Assembly (NCBI GenBank): GCA_015277795.1 | Contig: CP063848.1 | Coordinates: forward strand, 3,844,001 to 3,908,000 | Source: Massilia sp. UMI-21 | GTDB taxonomy: Bacteria; Pseudomonadota; Gammaproteobacteria; Burkholderiales; Burkholderiaceae_D | DNA: 64,000 nt | Direction of reading: 5' to 3' | In this document: in pieces, positions 47,323 to 56,724 of the stretch | How the letters are laid out: every line of letters begins with the position of its first letter | How positions within the stretch are numbered: position 1 is the first letter of the stretch | Notes under the pieces: generated by a model | The model's database searches: none | What the model was told of the DNA's origin: nothing | The model's input: only the letters and a program-made list of their open reading frames with translations | Program-made: the position numbers and the translations under genes

Positions 47323-48993
47323 TCAGTCGGTCACGGGTTCGGGTGGCGGCGGCGCCCCGGGCGGCGGCGCTGCGGGCACCGGTTTCAAGGCGGGGAAATA
47401 GTGCAGCCATAGCGCGTGCAGGAAGATCCATGCGGCGCTGGCGGCGGCGAGTGCGGAAAGGACGAGAAAGACGTCGTTATAGGCCAGGATGTTGGCCTCG
47501 CGGGTGGCGCTGGCGGCCAGCGAGGCGACGCCCTGGCGGGTACGCGCGGCCGGGTCGGCCAGCACCTGCCCCACCGCGGCGGCGCCGGCCTGGATGCGGC
47601 TGGCCACCAGCGGATCGAGGCTGCTCAAGTGCTCGACGATGATCGAGGAATGGTATTTTTCCCGCAAAACCTGGAAGCTGCCGACGATGGCCGAACCGAG
47701 CAGGCCGCCCAGGTTCTGGGTCAGGCCGAACAGCACCGAGAAGCTGATCAGGTTGGCGGGATTGGCGATCACGGTGCCGATCAGCGAAATCACCAGCGGC
47801 CCCAGAAACAGCGTGCCGCCGAACGCGAGCAGGCTCTGGCTCAGGTACATCTGCTCGGGGCGGGTCTGGTTGGTGGCGTGGGCGTCGAGCCAGGCGCCCA
47901 GCGCCATGAGCAGCAGCGAGATCACTTGCGGCGCCATCAGGTGGTTGACGTTGACCGTCAGCGCCGAGACGACCACGCCGGCGATGGTCGCGCACAGCAC
48001 GATGGCGTACAGGGTCTGCAGCTGGTCGTTGTCCAGCCCCACCATGCGCAGGAAGCCGACCGCGCCCACGCTCTGTTCGGACAGCACGATGCGCACCAGC
48101 ACCATCGACAGCGCCAGGCGCGCGATGTTCGCGCTGGTGAAGAAGCGCAGGTTCAGCAGCGGGTTGGCGCGGTTGTGCTCGACGCAGATGGCGGCCGCCA
48201 GCAGCACGATCGAGGCGGCCAGCGCCACGCCGATCCAGGGCGTCTCGAACCACCACAGCACCCGTCCGAAGCTCAGCACCGCGCACAGCAGCGCCATGCC
48301 GGGCGCGAACAGGGAAAAGGTGACGAAATCCATCGGGCGGAAGGCCTTGAAGCGGTCGCCCGGCGGCAGCTTGAGCAGCAGCACCGCGCCGAGCGAGACC
48401 ACGGCCAGCCCGAGTTCGAACATGTACAGGCCGCGCCACTCGGCGATCTGGAGCAGGTCGTTCGAAAAAATGTAGGCCAGCGGCAGCGCCAGCTGGGCAC
48501 AGCCCATGGCCAGCGCCACCCCGCGCAGGCGCCACGCCTTCTTGAAGGCCTGCAGCACGTAGTACAGGCCGAGCGGCGACACCGCCGCCGCCAGCATGCC
48601 ATGGGCGGCGCGCACCGCGATCGCCGAGCCGAGGTCGTTGACGAACAGGTGGGCAAAGGTCACCAGGGCGTACAGCACCAGGAAGATTTCGGTAAACAGG
48701 CGCAGCCCGAACTGCTGGCGGAACTTCACCAGCAGCAGGTTCATCGAGGCGTTGGCCATCACGTAGGCGGCCGGCAGCCAGGCGGTTTCGGTGGAATAGA
48801 CGCCCAACACGCCCTGCAGGTTGACCAGGTTGACGGCCACCAAAGCATTGCCCAGGCCGCCGGTGATGGTGATCAGGATGCCGACGAAGAGATAGGCGAA
48901 ACGCAGCGGAGTCGGATGGGCGGGCGTGGACGGCGAGCCCGGCAGCATCGGCTTCTCGTCGGGCGCCCATTCGCGCGGCGCGTACTTGCTCAT
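47323..48993 (-). CDS. MFS drug efflux transporter, DHA2 family (EmrB-like)
   Basis: A 556-residue transporter with 14 predicted helices (about 25-530) and a cytosolic Pro-rich tail. Together with the HlyD and NodT genes it forms an EmrAB-TolC-type pump. Start ATG 48993 has GAGGG 8 bp upstream. No dedicated regulator is adjacent. The antisense strand shows a 1018-residue open frame that is a GC-rich shadow. Confidence 0.93.
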   Translation of the reverse strand: MSKYAPREWAPDEKPMLPGSPSTPAHPTPLRFAYLFVGILITITGGLGNALVAVNLVNLQGVLGVYSTETAWLPAAYVMANASMNLLLVKFRQQFGLRLFTEIFLVLYALVTFAHLFVNDLGSAIAVRAAHGMLAAAVSPLGLYYVLQAFKKAWRLRGVALAMGCAQLALPLAYIFSNDLLQIAEWRGLYMFELGLAVVSLGAVLLLKLPPGDRFKAFRPMDFVTFSLFAPGMALLCAVLSFGRVLWWFETPWIGVALAASIVLLAAAICVEHNRANPLLNLRFFTSANIARLALSMVLVRIVLSEQSVGAVGFLRMVGLDNDQLQTLYAIVLCATIAGVVVSALTVNVNHLMAPQVISLLLMALGAWLDAHATNQTRPEQMYLSQSLLAFGGTLFLGPLVISLIGTVIANPANLISFSVLFGLTQNLGGLLGSAIVGSFQVLREKYHSSIIVEHLSSLDPLVASRIQAGAAAVGQVLADPAARTRQGVASLAASATREANILAYNDVFLVLSALAAASAAWIFLHALWLHYFPALKPVPAAPPPGAPPPPEPVTD

Positions 48994-49113
48994 CCGATCA
49001 TCCCTCACCTCTCTTGCCAGGTTTGCATGATAACCGCTCAGGAAAAACCGCGTCGAACCGTAGACACTTTGGCACGCCGAAAAAATTTACCTCCAGAGTT
49101 GCCACAACGAGTA

Positions 49114-49142
49114 TTGATCTGCGTTTTCTACGTACCTAGAAT
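49114..49142 (+). promoter_or_regulatory. Sigma-70 promoter of the secreted hydrolase gene
   Basis: TTGATC (49114-49119) and TAGAAT (49137-49142) are separated by 17 bp and lie about 60 bp before the ATG at 49204. Confidence 0.65.
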
Positions 49143-49203
49143 CAACTCATGCCATGCGGAAAGTGTTCCGTATTTGCTTCACCGTAGCCGAAACAGAGTC
49201 AAC

Positions 49204-50472
49204 ATGGTCCCACGCTTTACGCTTCGCAACCTGCTTGCCGCCCTCCTCGCGGCTGCCGCCATGATCCCCGGGATCGCCGTGCAGCAGGAGTTGCAACTTG
49301 ATCATCGCATGAACGAGCATATCGAGCAGGTACCTGCCGGTCCGCAGGGCCGCGCCATGCTCGAGACCACGGTGTTCCAGCCGAACGGCCCGGGCCCCTT
49401 CCCGCTCATCATCATCAACCACGGCAAGGATCCGGGCCGCCCGAACCTGCAGCCGCGCGACCGCTTCTATCACATGGCCACCGCCTTCGTGAAACGCGGC
49501 TACGCGGTGATGGTGCCGATGCGCCAGGGCTTCGCCAACTCGACCGGCCGCTACCGCGACTACGGCTGCGACATGACCGCCAACGGCTACGCCCAGGCGG
49601 ACGACATCGCCGCCACCCTCGCCTACGCGCGCCAGCAGAAATGGGTCGATGCGGGCCGCATCGTGGTCGCCGGCCAGTCCTACGGGGGCCTGGCGACCAT
49701 CGCGCTCGGCACCAGGGAGCTGCCGGGCGTGCGCGGCCTGCTCAACTTCGCCGGCGGCCTGCGCGACGACAGCGACCGCTGCGCCTGGCGCTCGGCGCTG
49801 GTGGCCGCCTTCACGGAATACGGCGGGAAATCCAGGCTGCCGACCCTGTGGATGTATGGCGAGAACGACTCCCTGTTCGGGCCGGAACTGGCGCAGCGCA
49901 TGCATGCGGCCTTCGCGGGCTCGGGCGGGCGCGGCCGCCTGGTCGAGTTCCCCGCCTTCAAGCGCGATTCGCACGGCATGCTGGCCAGCCGCGACGGCGA
50001 AAAGGTATGGCTGGACGACACCATGCGCTTCCTGGCGCAGGTCGGCATGCCGACCGAGGTGATCCACGACGTGCCGCCGCCGCCGAGCCCGGCGCGTACC
50101 GATTACGCGCAGGTCGACGACGTCAAGGCCGTGCCCTTCCTGTCCGAGAACGGCCGCCGCGCCTACCAGGAATACCTGGGCAAGATGACCCCGCGCGCCT
50201 TCGCGGTGTCGCCGAGCGGCGCCTGGACGTGGGCCGAGGAAGGCGAAGACCCGGATGGCCGCGCACTAAGCACCTGCACCGCCAAGAGCAAGGAGCCGTG
50301 CCGCCTGTACTCGGTGGACGACTACGTGGTCTGGACCGGCGACATCGACCAGGCCGAGAAGGCATCGATGACCGCCTCGCTCGCGCCGGCGCCAAAGCCG
50401 GCGCCGGATCCGGACGCCTCGGCGCCGAGCACCTCGATCGGTTCCAACAAGGCCACCAATCAGCTGCGCTAG
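49204..50472 (+). CDS. Secreted alpha/beta hydrolase (dienelactone hydrolase-like)
   Basis: The 422-residue protein has a signal peptide (LLAALLAAAAMIPGIAVQ). The hydrolase core has INHGKDPG as oxyanion loop, VAGQSYGGLA as nucleophile elbow, Asp in YGENDSLF and His in RDSHGMLA. A C-terminal domain of about 130 residues (from about 285) and a Pro/Ala-rich tail are unassigned. The stop TAG is the start of a TAGGGTGGGCGG repeat remnant. Substrate unknown. Confidence 0.88.
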   Translation: MVPRFTLRNLLAALLAAAAMIPGIAVQQELQLDHRMNEHIEQVPAGPQGRAMLETTVFQPNGPGPFPLIIINHGKDPGRPNLQPRDRFYHMATAFVKRGYAVMVPMRQGFANSTGRYRDYGCDMTANGYAQADDIAATLAYARQQKWVDAGRIVVAGQSYGGLATIALGTRELPGVRGLLNFAGGLRDDSDRCAWRSALVAAFTEYGGKSRLPTLWMYGENDSLFGPELAQRMHAAFAGSGGRGRLVEFPAFKRDSHGMLASRDGEKVWLDDTMRFLAQVGMPTEVIHDVPPPPSPARTDYAQVDDVKAVPFLSENGRRAYQEYLGKMTPRAFAVSPSGAWTWAEEGEDPDGRALSTCTAKSKEPCRLYSVDDYVVWTGDIDQAEKASMTASLAPAPKPAPDPDASAPSTSIGSNKATNQLR

Positions 50473-50513
50473 GGTGGGCGGGGCAAGACCTGCCTGAACC
50501 TGCGCTCCACCCA
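50470..50513. repeat. Remnant of the GTAGGGTGG element, copy G
   Basis: TAGGGTGGGCGGGGC starts with the stop codon of the upstream hydrolase. About 35 bp later CTCCACCCATCC resembles the other end. The stem halves no longer match well. Confidence 0.55.
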
Positions 50514-50676
50514 TCCCTGTCACCGCATGCTCGGCGGCGCCGAACATCCTACTGTCAAGCAACTTGCGCACTGTTTCAGTGCGTAAAATCCGGCACCCGC
50601 CAGAATGCCGACCCAGCGCAAACCGCGCACGGCCCGCAGCTCCGACAATGGTCCTGACGCCTCACCGGAGAATTGC

Positions 50677-51888
50677 ATGTTTCGCATCGCTCACGCCCTG
50701 CTCGCGCTGCTTGCGCTGTGCACCTGCGTGCCCGCGCCTGCCGCGGCGGCGGCCGACCGCAACAACGACCCCGTCATCCTGGTCCACGGCTTCCTCGGCT
50801 TCGGCCCGGACACCTTCCAGCACAGCGGCTTCAACTACTGGGGTGGCTACGGCGACATCGCCTCGCACATGCAGGTCTACCGCGGCCCGCATACGGTGTT
50901 CGCGGCCGTGGTGGGGCCGGTCAGTTCCAACTGGGACCGCGCGGCCGACCTGTACGCCCAGATCAAGGGCGGTTGCGTCGACTACGGCGCCGCCCACGTG
51001 CGCAAGTATGGCCTGCCGGGCCAGCAGCAGAAGCCCGCCGGCAAGTGCTGGGCCGCCGACCCCGGGAACAACCCCGAGAACTACCCGCTCGCGCTCTACC
51101 CGGCCTGGGACGCCGGGCACCCGCTCCACTTCATCGGCCACAGCCAGGGCGGCACGACCATCCGCGCCCTGGTCGAGCTACTGGAACACGGCTCGCCCGA
51201 CGACGAAGGCGGGCACACGCTGTTCAAGGGGGGCAAGCTGGGCTGGGTGCGCAGCGTGACGACGATCTCGACGCCGCACAACGGCACCACCTTCGCCGAC
51301 GCGGTGCTGAACGTGGCGCCGCCGCTGCAAACGCCGCTGCTTCAATGGGCAACCGAGCTGCTCAGGCACCGCTGGGCCAACTGGGAGATGTCGCCGGACG
51401 GCGCGCGCGCGTTCAATGCCTGGGCGCGCACCTCGCCACACATCTATTACTACTCGGTGGGGACGATGGCGACCGAGGCCGGCAGCTGGTGCTGCAACGG
51501 GACCGACCGCGCGATCGCCCCGATCCAGACGGTCGCCAACCAGTACCCGCGGCGCGACATGATCCCCGCCTTCAAGGGCATGGCGGGCGAATGGATCGTG
51601 CCCTCGGCCCTGCAGCACGGAATGGGCGGCTACACCCAGCAGGCCCCGGGGCGGGTGCGCATCGACCGCGAGTGGTTCGCCAACGACGGGGTGGTGAACA
51701 CGACCAGCATGCGCGCACCAAGCGGGCATCCGGTACGCGACTACGACGGCAAACCGGTCAAGGGAACATGGAACTACCTGGGGACTTACCGCGGCTACGA
51801 CCACTTCGACATCCTGAACTGGCCGAATCCGGGGCCGTCGGCGAATCCGGTGTACGAGCGGATCAGCGACATCATTTTCGGCCTCTAG
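50677..51888 (+). CDS. Secreted triacylglycerol lipase
   Basis: The 403-residue product has a signal peptide (LLALLALCTCVPAPAAAA). The mature enzyme starts DPVILVHGFLGFG, the lipase oxyanion segment, with the nucleophile in HFIGHSQGGTTIRAL. A catalytic Asp is likely in the FANDGVVNT region and His in GYDHFDILNW. The pattern matches large staphylococcal/Geobacillus-type (family I.5/I.6) lipases. ATG 50677 has GGAG 6 bp upstream. Confidence 0.9.
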   Translation: MFRIAHALLALLALCTCVPAPAAAAADRNNDPVILVHGFLGFGPDTFQHSGFNYWGGYGDIASHMQVYRGPHTVFAAVVGPVSSNWDRAADLYAQIKGGCVDYGAAHVRKYGLPGQQQKPAGKCWAADPGNNPENYPLALYPAWDAGHPLHFIGHSQGGTTIRALVELLEHGSPDDEGGHTLFKGGKLGWVRSVTTISTPHNGTTFADAVLNVAPPLQTPLLQWATELLRHRWANWEMSPDGARAFNAWARTSPHIYYYSVGTMATEAGSWCCNGTDRAIAPIQTVANQYPRRDMIPAFKGMAGEWIVPSALQHGMGGYTQQAPGRVRIDREWFANDGVVNTTSMRAPSGHPVRDYDGKPVKGTWNYLGTYRGYDHFDILNWPNPGPSANPVYERISDIIFGL

Positions 51889-51906
51889 CACGCGCCGCGG
51901 CAGCGC

Positions 51907-53832
51907 TCAAAGCACGGTGCGCAGCCCCCGCGCCAGGTCCGACAGGCGATACGGCTTGCTCACGAAGGTGAAGTCCCCCAGCCGGTACTGGTCCAGCTTG
52001 AGCGCCGGCTGCGGATACCCCGAAGCCAGCATCACCTTGACGCCCGGGTAGTTCTCGCGCGTGTATTCGGCCAGCTCGATGCCGTTGACGCCGTGCGGCA
52101 TGACGATGTCGGTGAACAGGATGTCGACGTCGCGGCTGGCCAGCACGCTCATGGCTTCCTGGCCGCTGGCGGCGGTGGTGACGTCGTAGCCCATGCTCTG
52201 GAACAGCGCCGAGGCCACGTCGAGCAAGTCCGGCTCGTCCTCGACGATCAGCACCGTCTCGGAATCGCCGTGCGAAGCCTCGCGGTCTTGCGTGGCCGTT
52301 GCCGGCAGGTAGATCGCGATCGTGGTGCCCTCGCCCAGCTTGCTCCGGATGAGCACCTCGCCGCCCGACTGCTTGATGAATCCATATACCTGCGACAGGC
52401 CCAGGCCGGTGCCCTTGCCGGTTTCCTTGGTGGTGTAGAAGGGTTCGAAGGCGCGCTGCACCGTGTCCGGCGTCATGCCGGTGCCGGTATCGGTCACCGA
52501 TGTGCATACGTAAGGCCCCGGCGCCAGCTCCGCCACTTCGCCTTGCCGCAGCGCCACCGCCGCGGTGTCGATCGTCAGCCTGCCGCCGTCCGGCATGGCG
52601 TCGCGCGCGTTCACCACCAGGTTGAGCAGGGCCGATTCGAAGCGGGCGGCATCGACCACCGCACTGCCGGCCTGCGGGTCGAGCCTGAATTCGAACTCGA
52701 TGCCGCTGTGCCCGGCGCGCCGCAGCACCGACTCGAAGCCCGAGATCAGTCGGTTGATGCTGCGCGTCTCGGGCTGCAGCGGCTGCTGGCGGGCGAAGGC
52801 CAGCAGCTGCTGGGTGAGCGTGGCGCCGCGGTCGATCGCGCGCCGCATGCTGTCGAGCGTCTTGACGTCGCTGCCGCCCTGGCGGCTCATGCTCAGCACC
52901 TCGAGGCCGCTGGCCAGCACCGACAGCAGGTTGTTGAAGTCGTGTGCGACGCCGCCGGTGAGCTGGCCGATCGACTCCATCTTCTGCGACTGGAACAAGG
53001 CCAGCTGCGCCTGCTCGAGCGCTTCCTGGGCCTGCTTCTTTTCGGTGAGGTCGCGCGTGATCTTGGCAAAGCCCAGCAGGCTGCCTTCGTCGTCATGGAC
53101 CGCGTCGATGATGACGTGCGCCCAGAAGCGGGTGCCGTCCTTGCGCACACGCCAGCCCTCGGCTTCGTAGCGCCCTTCGCGGGCGGCCGTCCCCAGCGCG
53201 CGCGCCGGCAGGCCGCCGTCGCGGTCTTCGTCGGTGTAGAAGCGCGAGAAGTGGCTGCCGATGATCTCGGCGAACGAATAACCCTTGATGCGCTCGGCGC
53301 CGACGTTCCAGTTGGTCACCGTGCCTTCCGGGGACAGCATGTAGATCGCGTAATCGGTGACGCCCTGCACCAGCAGCCGGAAGCGCTGCTCGCTGTCGCG
53401 CAGCGCGTCCTCGGCCAGCTTTTTCTGGGTGACGTCGCGGGTGATCTTGGCATAGCCCAGCAGGTTGCGGTGCTCGTCGTAGATCGGATCGATCACCACG
53501 TGGGCCCAGAAGCGGGTGCCGTCCTTGCGCACGCGCCAGCCTTCGGCCTCGTATTTTCCCTGTTCGAGGGCTTGCGCCAGCGCCCGCGCCGGCAACCCGC
53601 TGCCGCGGTCTTCGGGTGTGTAGAAGCGCGAGAAGTGCTCGCGCAGGATCTCGTGCGGCCGGTACCCCTTGAAACGCTGGGCGCCGGCATTCCAGCTGGC
53701 GATGTGGCCCGACGGATCGAGCATGTAGATGGCGTAGTCGCTGATGCCGGCGATGAGGTACTGGAACCGCTGCTCGTCGGTCAAGGGTGGCTTGTCGTGG
53801 TCTTGCGTGTTCATGAGCCGAGACGCTTCCAT
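51907..53832 (-). CDS. PAS-PAS hybrid histidine kinase with C-terminal receiver
   Basis: The 641-residue soluble protein has two PAS domains (about 25-145 and 150-270) that are strongly alike (FSRFYTPEDR / FSRFYTDEDR and EGWRVRKDGTRFWAHV in both), an internal duplication. HisKA has VAHDFNNLLSVLASG, HATPase_c follows (about 385-500), then a receiver (about 525-640) with Asp in DILFTDIVMP. An ATG at 53814 is an alternative start. It is divergent to the phytochrome gene. Confidence 0.9.
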   Translation of the reverse strand: MEASRLMNTQDHDKPPLTDEQRFQYLIAGISDYAIYMLDPSGHIASWNAGAQRFKGYRPHEILREHFSRFYTPEDRGSGLPARALAQALEQGKYEAEGWRVRKDGTRFWAHVVIDPIYDEHRNLLGYAKITRDVTQKKLAEDALRDSEQRFRLLVQGVTDYAIYMLSPEGTVTNWNVGAERIKGYSFAEIIGSHFSRFYTDEDRDGGLPARALGTAAREGRYEAEGWRVRKDGTRFWAHVIIDAVHDDEGSLLGFAKITRDLTEKKQAQEALEQAQLALFQSQKMESIGQLTGGVAHDFNNLLSVLASGLEVLSMSRQGGSDVKTLDSMRRAIDRGATLTQQLLAFARQQPLQPETRSINRLISGFESVLRRAGHSGIEFEFRLDPQAGSAVVDAARFESALLNLVVNARDAMPDGGRLTIDTAAVALRQGEVAELAPGPYVCTSVTDTGTGMTPDTVQRAFEPFYTTKETGKGTGLGLSQVYGFIKQSGGEVLIRSKLGEGTTIAIYLPATATQDREASHGDSETVLIVEDEPDLLDVASALFQSMGYDVTTAASGQEAMSVLASRDVDILFTDIVMPHGVNGIELAEYTRENYPGVKVMLASGYPQPALKLDQYRLGDFTFVSKPYRLSDLARGLRTVL

Positions 53833-54007
53833 AACTGGTGCAACAAATATCCTATCATAACGCTACTCAGCAATACCGTTCGTTCGCGTGACTCGGTTTT
53901 GACCTGTATATACAAATGCAATATTGAAATTGCGCTAAGCGCGTTCAATCTGCCGGATTTGACGTTACAATATCGAATTGTATCCTCAGCAGGCCTTCAG
54001 TTTTCAC

Positions 54008-56260
54008 ATGACCCAGGCACCCACCGACTCCCTCGACCTCAGCCGCTGCGCGGACGAACCGATCCGCACCCCGGGCAGCATCCAGCCGCATGGCTTCATG
54101 CTGACGCTGTCGCTGGAAGCTGAGCCGGGCCCGACCGTGCAGCAGGCCAGCGCCAACCTGGCGCGCTGGACCGGTATCCCGGCCGAGGACGTCCTCGGCC
54201 TTCCGCTGGCGCGGGTGGTGGGCGAGACCGCGGCCGCACGCATCGCGGCCGAGCTCGAGGCCAGTCCGGCGGTGTCGCGACCGGCCTACATCGGCACGGT
54301 CACGGTCGACAACGGCGCCCACTTCGACGTCCTGGTCCACGTCTGGGACGGCCTGCTGATCCTGGAATTCGAAGCGGTGGACCGGCGCCGCGTCGCCGAT
54401 TTCCGCAACCTGTATCCGCTGATCGGCGACTTCCTGGTCAAGGTGAACCAGCCGGCCTCGATTCCCGAGATGTCCGAACTGGCCGCGCGCCGCGTGCGCG
54501 AAGTCAGCGGCTACGGCCGGGTACTGGTCTACCAGTTCGACAGCGACGGCCATGGCCGCGTGCTGGCCGAGTCGAAGGAAGACGGCTACGAGTCCTACCT
54601 GGGGCAGCACTTCCCGGCCAGCGACGTCCCGGCCCAGGCGCGCGCGCTGTACACGCTGTCGCCGATTCGCGTGATCCAGGACGCCGACTACGAGCCGGCG
54701 CCGCTGGTGCCGGCGCTGAACCCGGCGACCGGCCAGCGCAACGACCTGTCCTTCGCCGCCTTGCGCAGCGTCTCGCCGGTGCACCTGCAATACATGCGCA
54801 ACATGGGCACGCTGGCCTCGATGTCGGTCTCGCTGATCGTCAAGGGCAAGCTGTGGGGCCTGATCTCCTGTCACAACGCCGCGCCGCGCCCGGTTCCGGT
54901 CGAGAAGCGCACCGCCTGCGAGCAGCTGGGCCAGATCCTGGCGCTGGTCATCGAGTCGCGCGAGGACGCCCAGGAGCTGCAGTTCCGCCTCGACGTGCGC
55001 CGGATCATGGTGGAGATGCTGGGCCACCTGACCAAGGGCGCCGACTTCCTGGAAAACATGAGCGGCGTGTTCCCCGAACTGCTGCGCTTCGGGCGCGCCG
55101 GCGGGGTCGCGATCGTGGTCGACGACCGCGTGCTGACCTACGGCGACACGCCGGACGAGCCGCAGATCCGCGCCCTGGCCGACTGGCTGTCGCTGCGCGG
55201 CCATACCGAGGTGTTCCATACCGATCACCTGAAGGACGTCTACCCGGCGGGCGCCGACATGGTGCGCAATGCCAGCGGCATGCTGGCCCTGCCGATCTCG
55301 CGCATCCACCAGCATTACCTGCTGTGGTTCCGCCCGGAGGTGGTGCAGACCATCGAGTGGGCCGGCAACCCGCGCGGCAAGCAGGCCGCGCCTTCCGATC
55401 CGACCCAGCTCAGCCCGCGCCTGAGCTTCCAGGCCTGGCGCGAAACGATCCACGGCCGCAGCCTGCCCTGGCATGCGGCCGAGATCGAGCTGGCGATCGA
55501 GTTCCGCAGCGCCCTGCTGGGCATCGCGCTCGAGCGCGCCGAGCAGATGGCCGAACTGGCCGAGGAACTGGGCCGCGCCAACAAGGAGCTGGAAGCCTTC
55601 TCGTATTCGGTCTCGCACGACCTGCGTGCGCCGCTGCGCCACATCGTGGGATTCTCCGACCTGCTGATCGAGTCGGCCGGCGGAGAGGACCTCGAGCGGC
55701 GCCAGCGTTTCCTGAAGAACATCAAGGAGTCGGCGCGCCTGGCAGGCAAGCTGGTCGACGACCTGCTGTCGTTCTCGCAGATGGGCCGCGCGGCCCTGCG
55801 CCCGACCACGGTCGACATGAACGACCTGGTGGCGGCCTGCATCGACAAGCTCGGCATGGAAATGCAGGGCCGCAACGTCGACTGGCACATCGAGCCCCTT
55901 CCCTCGGTCTGGGCCGATCCGACCTTCCTTCACCTGGCCATGCAGAACCTGCTGTCGAACGCCGTGAAGTTCACCAGCGGGCGCGATCCGGCGGTCATCA
56001 CCATTACCTCCGAGGACGAGCCCGAGTTCACGGTGTTCCACGTGGCCGACAACGGCGCGGGCTTCAACATGGACTACGTGCACAAGCTGTTCGGCGTGTT
56101 CCAGCGCCTGCACCGGATGGAGGACTTCCAGGGCACCGGCATCGGCCTGGCCAACGTGCGTCGCATCGTCGAGCGTCACAACGGCCGCGTCTGGGCCACA
56201 TCGAGCCAGGCAAGCGGCGCGACCTTCTCATTCAGTATTCCGAAACACCCCATTAATTGA
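54008..56260 (+). CDS. bphP: Bacteriophytochrome histidine kinase
   Basis: This red/far-red photoreceptor has 750 residues. PAS domain with the biliverdin-attachment Cys14 (RCADEPIRTPGSIQPHG), GAF domain with FPASDVPAQARALY (Asp206) and chromophore-site His259 in SPVHLQYMRN, PHY domain with tongue motif PRLSF at 470-474, and a histidine kinase with His537 in SYSVSHDLRAPL and HATPase boxes (NLLSNAVKFT, GTGIGLANV). All key residues are present. Start ATG 54008; an in-frame TTG at 53978 is less likely. The heme oxygenase gene bphO that makes biliverdin is not next to it. A coupled response regulator follows 8 bp downstream. Confidence 0.96.
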   Translation: MTQAPTDSLDLSRCADEPIRTPGSIQPHGFMLTLSLEAEPGPTVQQASANLARWTGIPAEDVLGLPLARVVGETAAARIAAELEASPAVSRPAYIGTVTVDNGAHFDVLVHVWDGLLILEFEAVDRRRVADFRNLYPLIGDFLVKVNQPASIPEMSELAARRVREVSGYGRVLVYQFDSDGHGRVLAESKEDGYESYLGQHFPASDVPAQARALYTLSPIRVIQDADYEPAPLVPALNPATGQRNDLSFAALRSVSPVHLQYMRNMGTLASMSVSLIVKGKLWGLISCHNAAPRPVPVEKRTACEQLGQILALVIESREDAQELQFRLDVRRIMVEMLGHLTKGADFLENMSGVFPELLRFGRAGGVAIVVDDRVLTYGDTPDEPQIRALADWLSLRGHTEVFHTDHLKDVYPAGADMVRNASGMLALPISRIHQHYLLWFRPEVVQTIEWAGNPRGKQAAPSDPTQLSPRLSFQAWRETIHGRSLPWHAAEIELAIEFRSALLGIALERAEQMAELAEELGRANKELEAFSYSVSHDLRAPLRHIVGFSDLLIESAGGEDLERRQRFLKNIKESARLAGKLVDDLLSFSQMGRAALRPTTVDMNDLVAACIDKLGMEMQGRNVDWHIEPLPSVWADPTFLHLAMQNLLSNAVKFTSGRDPAVITITSEDEPEFTVFHVADNGAGFNMDYVHKLFGVFQRLHRMEDFQGTGIGLANVRRIVERHNGRVWATSSQASGATFSFSIPKHPIN

Positions 56261-56268
56261 GGCAAACG

Positions 56269-56724
56269 ATGCTCAAGCCCATCCTTCTCGTCGAAGACAA
56301 TCCGAACGACCTCGAACTGACCCTCATCGCGCTGGCCAAGAGCCAGCTGGCCAACGAGGTAGTCGTCGTGCGCGACGGCGCCGAGGCGCTCGATTACGCG
56401 CACCGGCGCGGGGAGTTCGCCGAGCGCGCCGTCGGCAACCCGGCCGTCATCCTGCTTGATCTCAAGCTGCCGAAAGTCGATGGACTCGAAGTACTGAAGG
56501 AAATCCGCGATACGGATACGCTCAAGAGCATTCCCGTGGTGATGCTGACCTCGTCCAAGGAAGAGCAGGACGTGGTACGCAGCTACGAACTGGGCGTGAA
56601 CGCCTACGTGGTCAAGCCGGTGGATTTCACGGAATTCTTGCGCGCCATCGCCGACCTGGGCATCTTCTGGGCGGTCCTGAACGAACCGCCGCCGGGCTCG
56701 CGCCGCTACGTCAAGCCCAAGTAA
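56269..56724 (+). CDS. Single-domain response regulator, Rcp1-like phytochrome partner
   Basis: The 151-residue receiver has acidic pocket LLVEDNPND, acceptor Asp in ILLDLKLPK, Thr in MLTSSKEE and Lys in VVKPVDF. The insertion YAHRRGEFAER and C-terminus are typical of the Rcp1 type used by phytochromes. No output domain is present. GAGG is 6 bp before ATG 56269. Its 3' end overlaps the convergent kinase by 19 bp. Confidence 0.95.
   Translation: MLKPILLVEDNPNDLELTLIALAKSQLANEVVVVRDGAEALDYAHRRGEFAERAVGNPAVILLDLKLPKVDGLEVLKEIRDTDTLKSIPVVMLTSSKEEQDVVRSYELGVNAYVVKPVDFTEFLRAIADLGIFWAVLNEPPPGSRRYVKPK

Noticed and set aside
47416..50472. A 1018-codon open frame on the plus strand, antisense to the MFS gene
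   Set aside because: Only its last 422 codons form a real protein with a signal peptide. The upstream part is rich in Arg, Gln, His and Ala and mirrors the codons of the efflux gene, a typical high-GC shadow.
53901..53915. CTGTATATACA near the phytochrome promoter as a possible LexA box
   Set aside because: The second half-site ACAG is not at the required N8 spacing.
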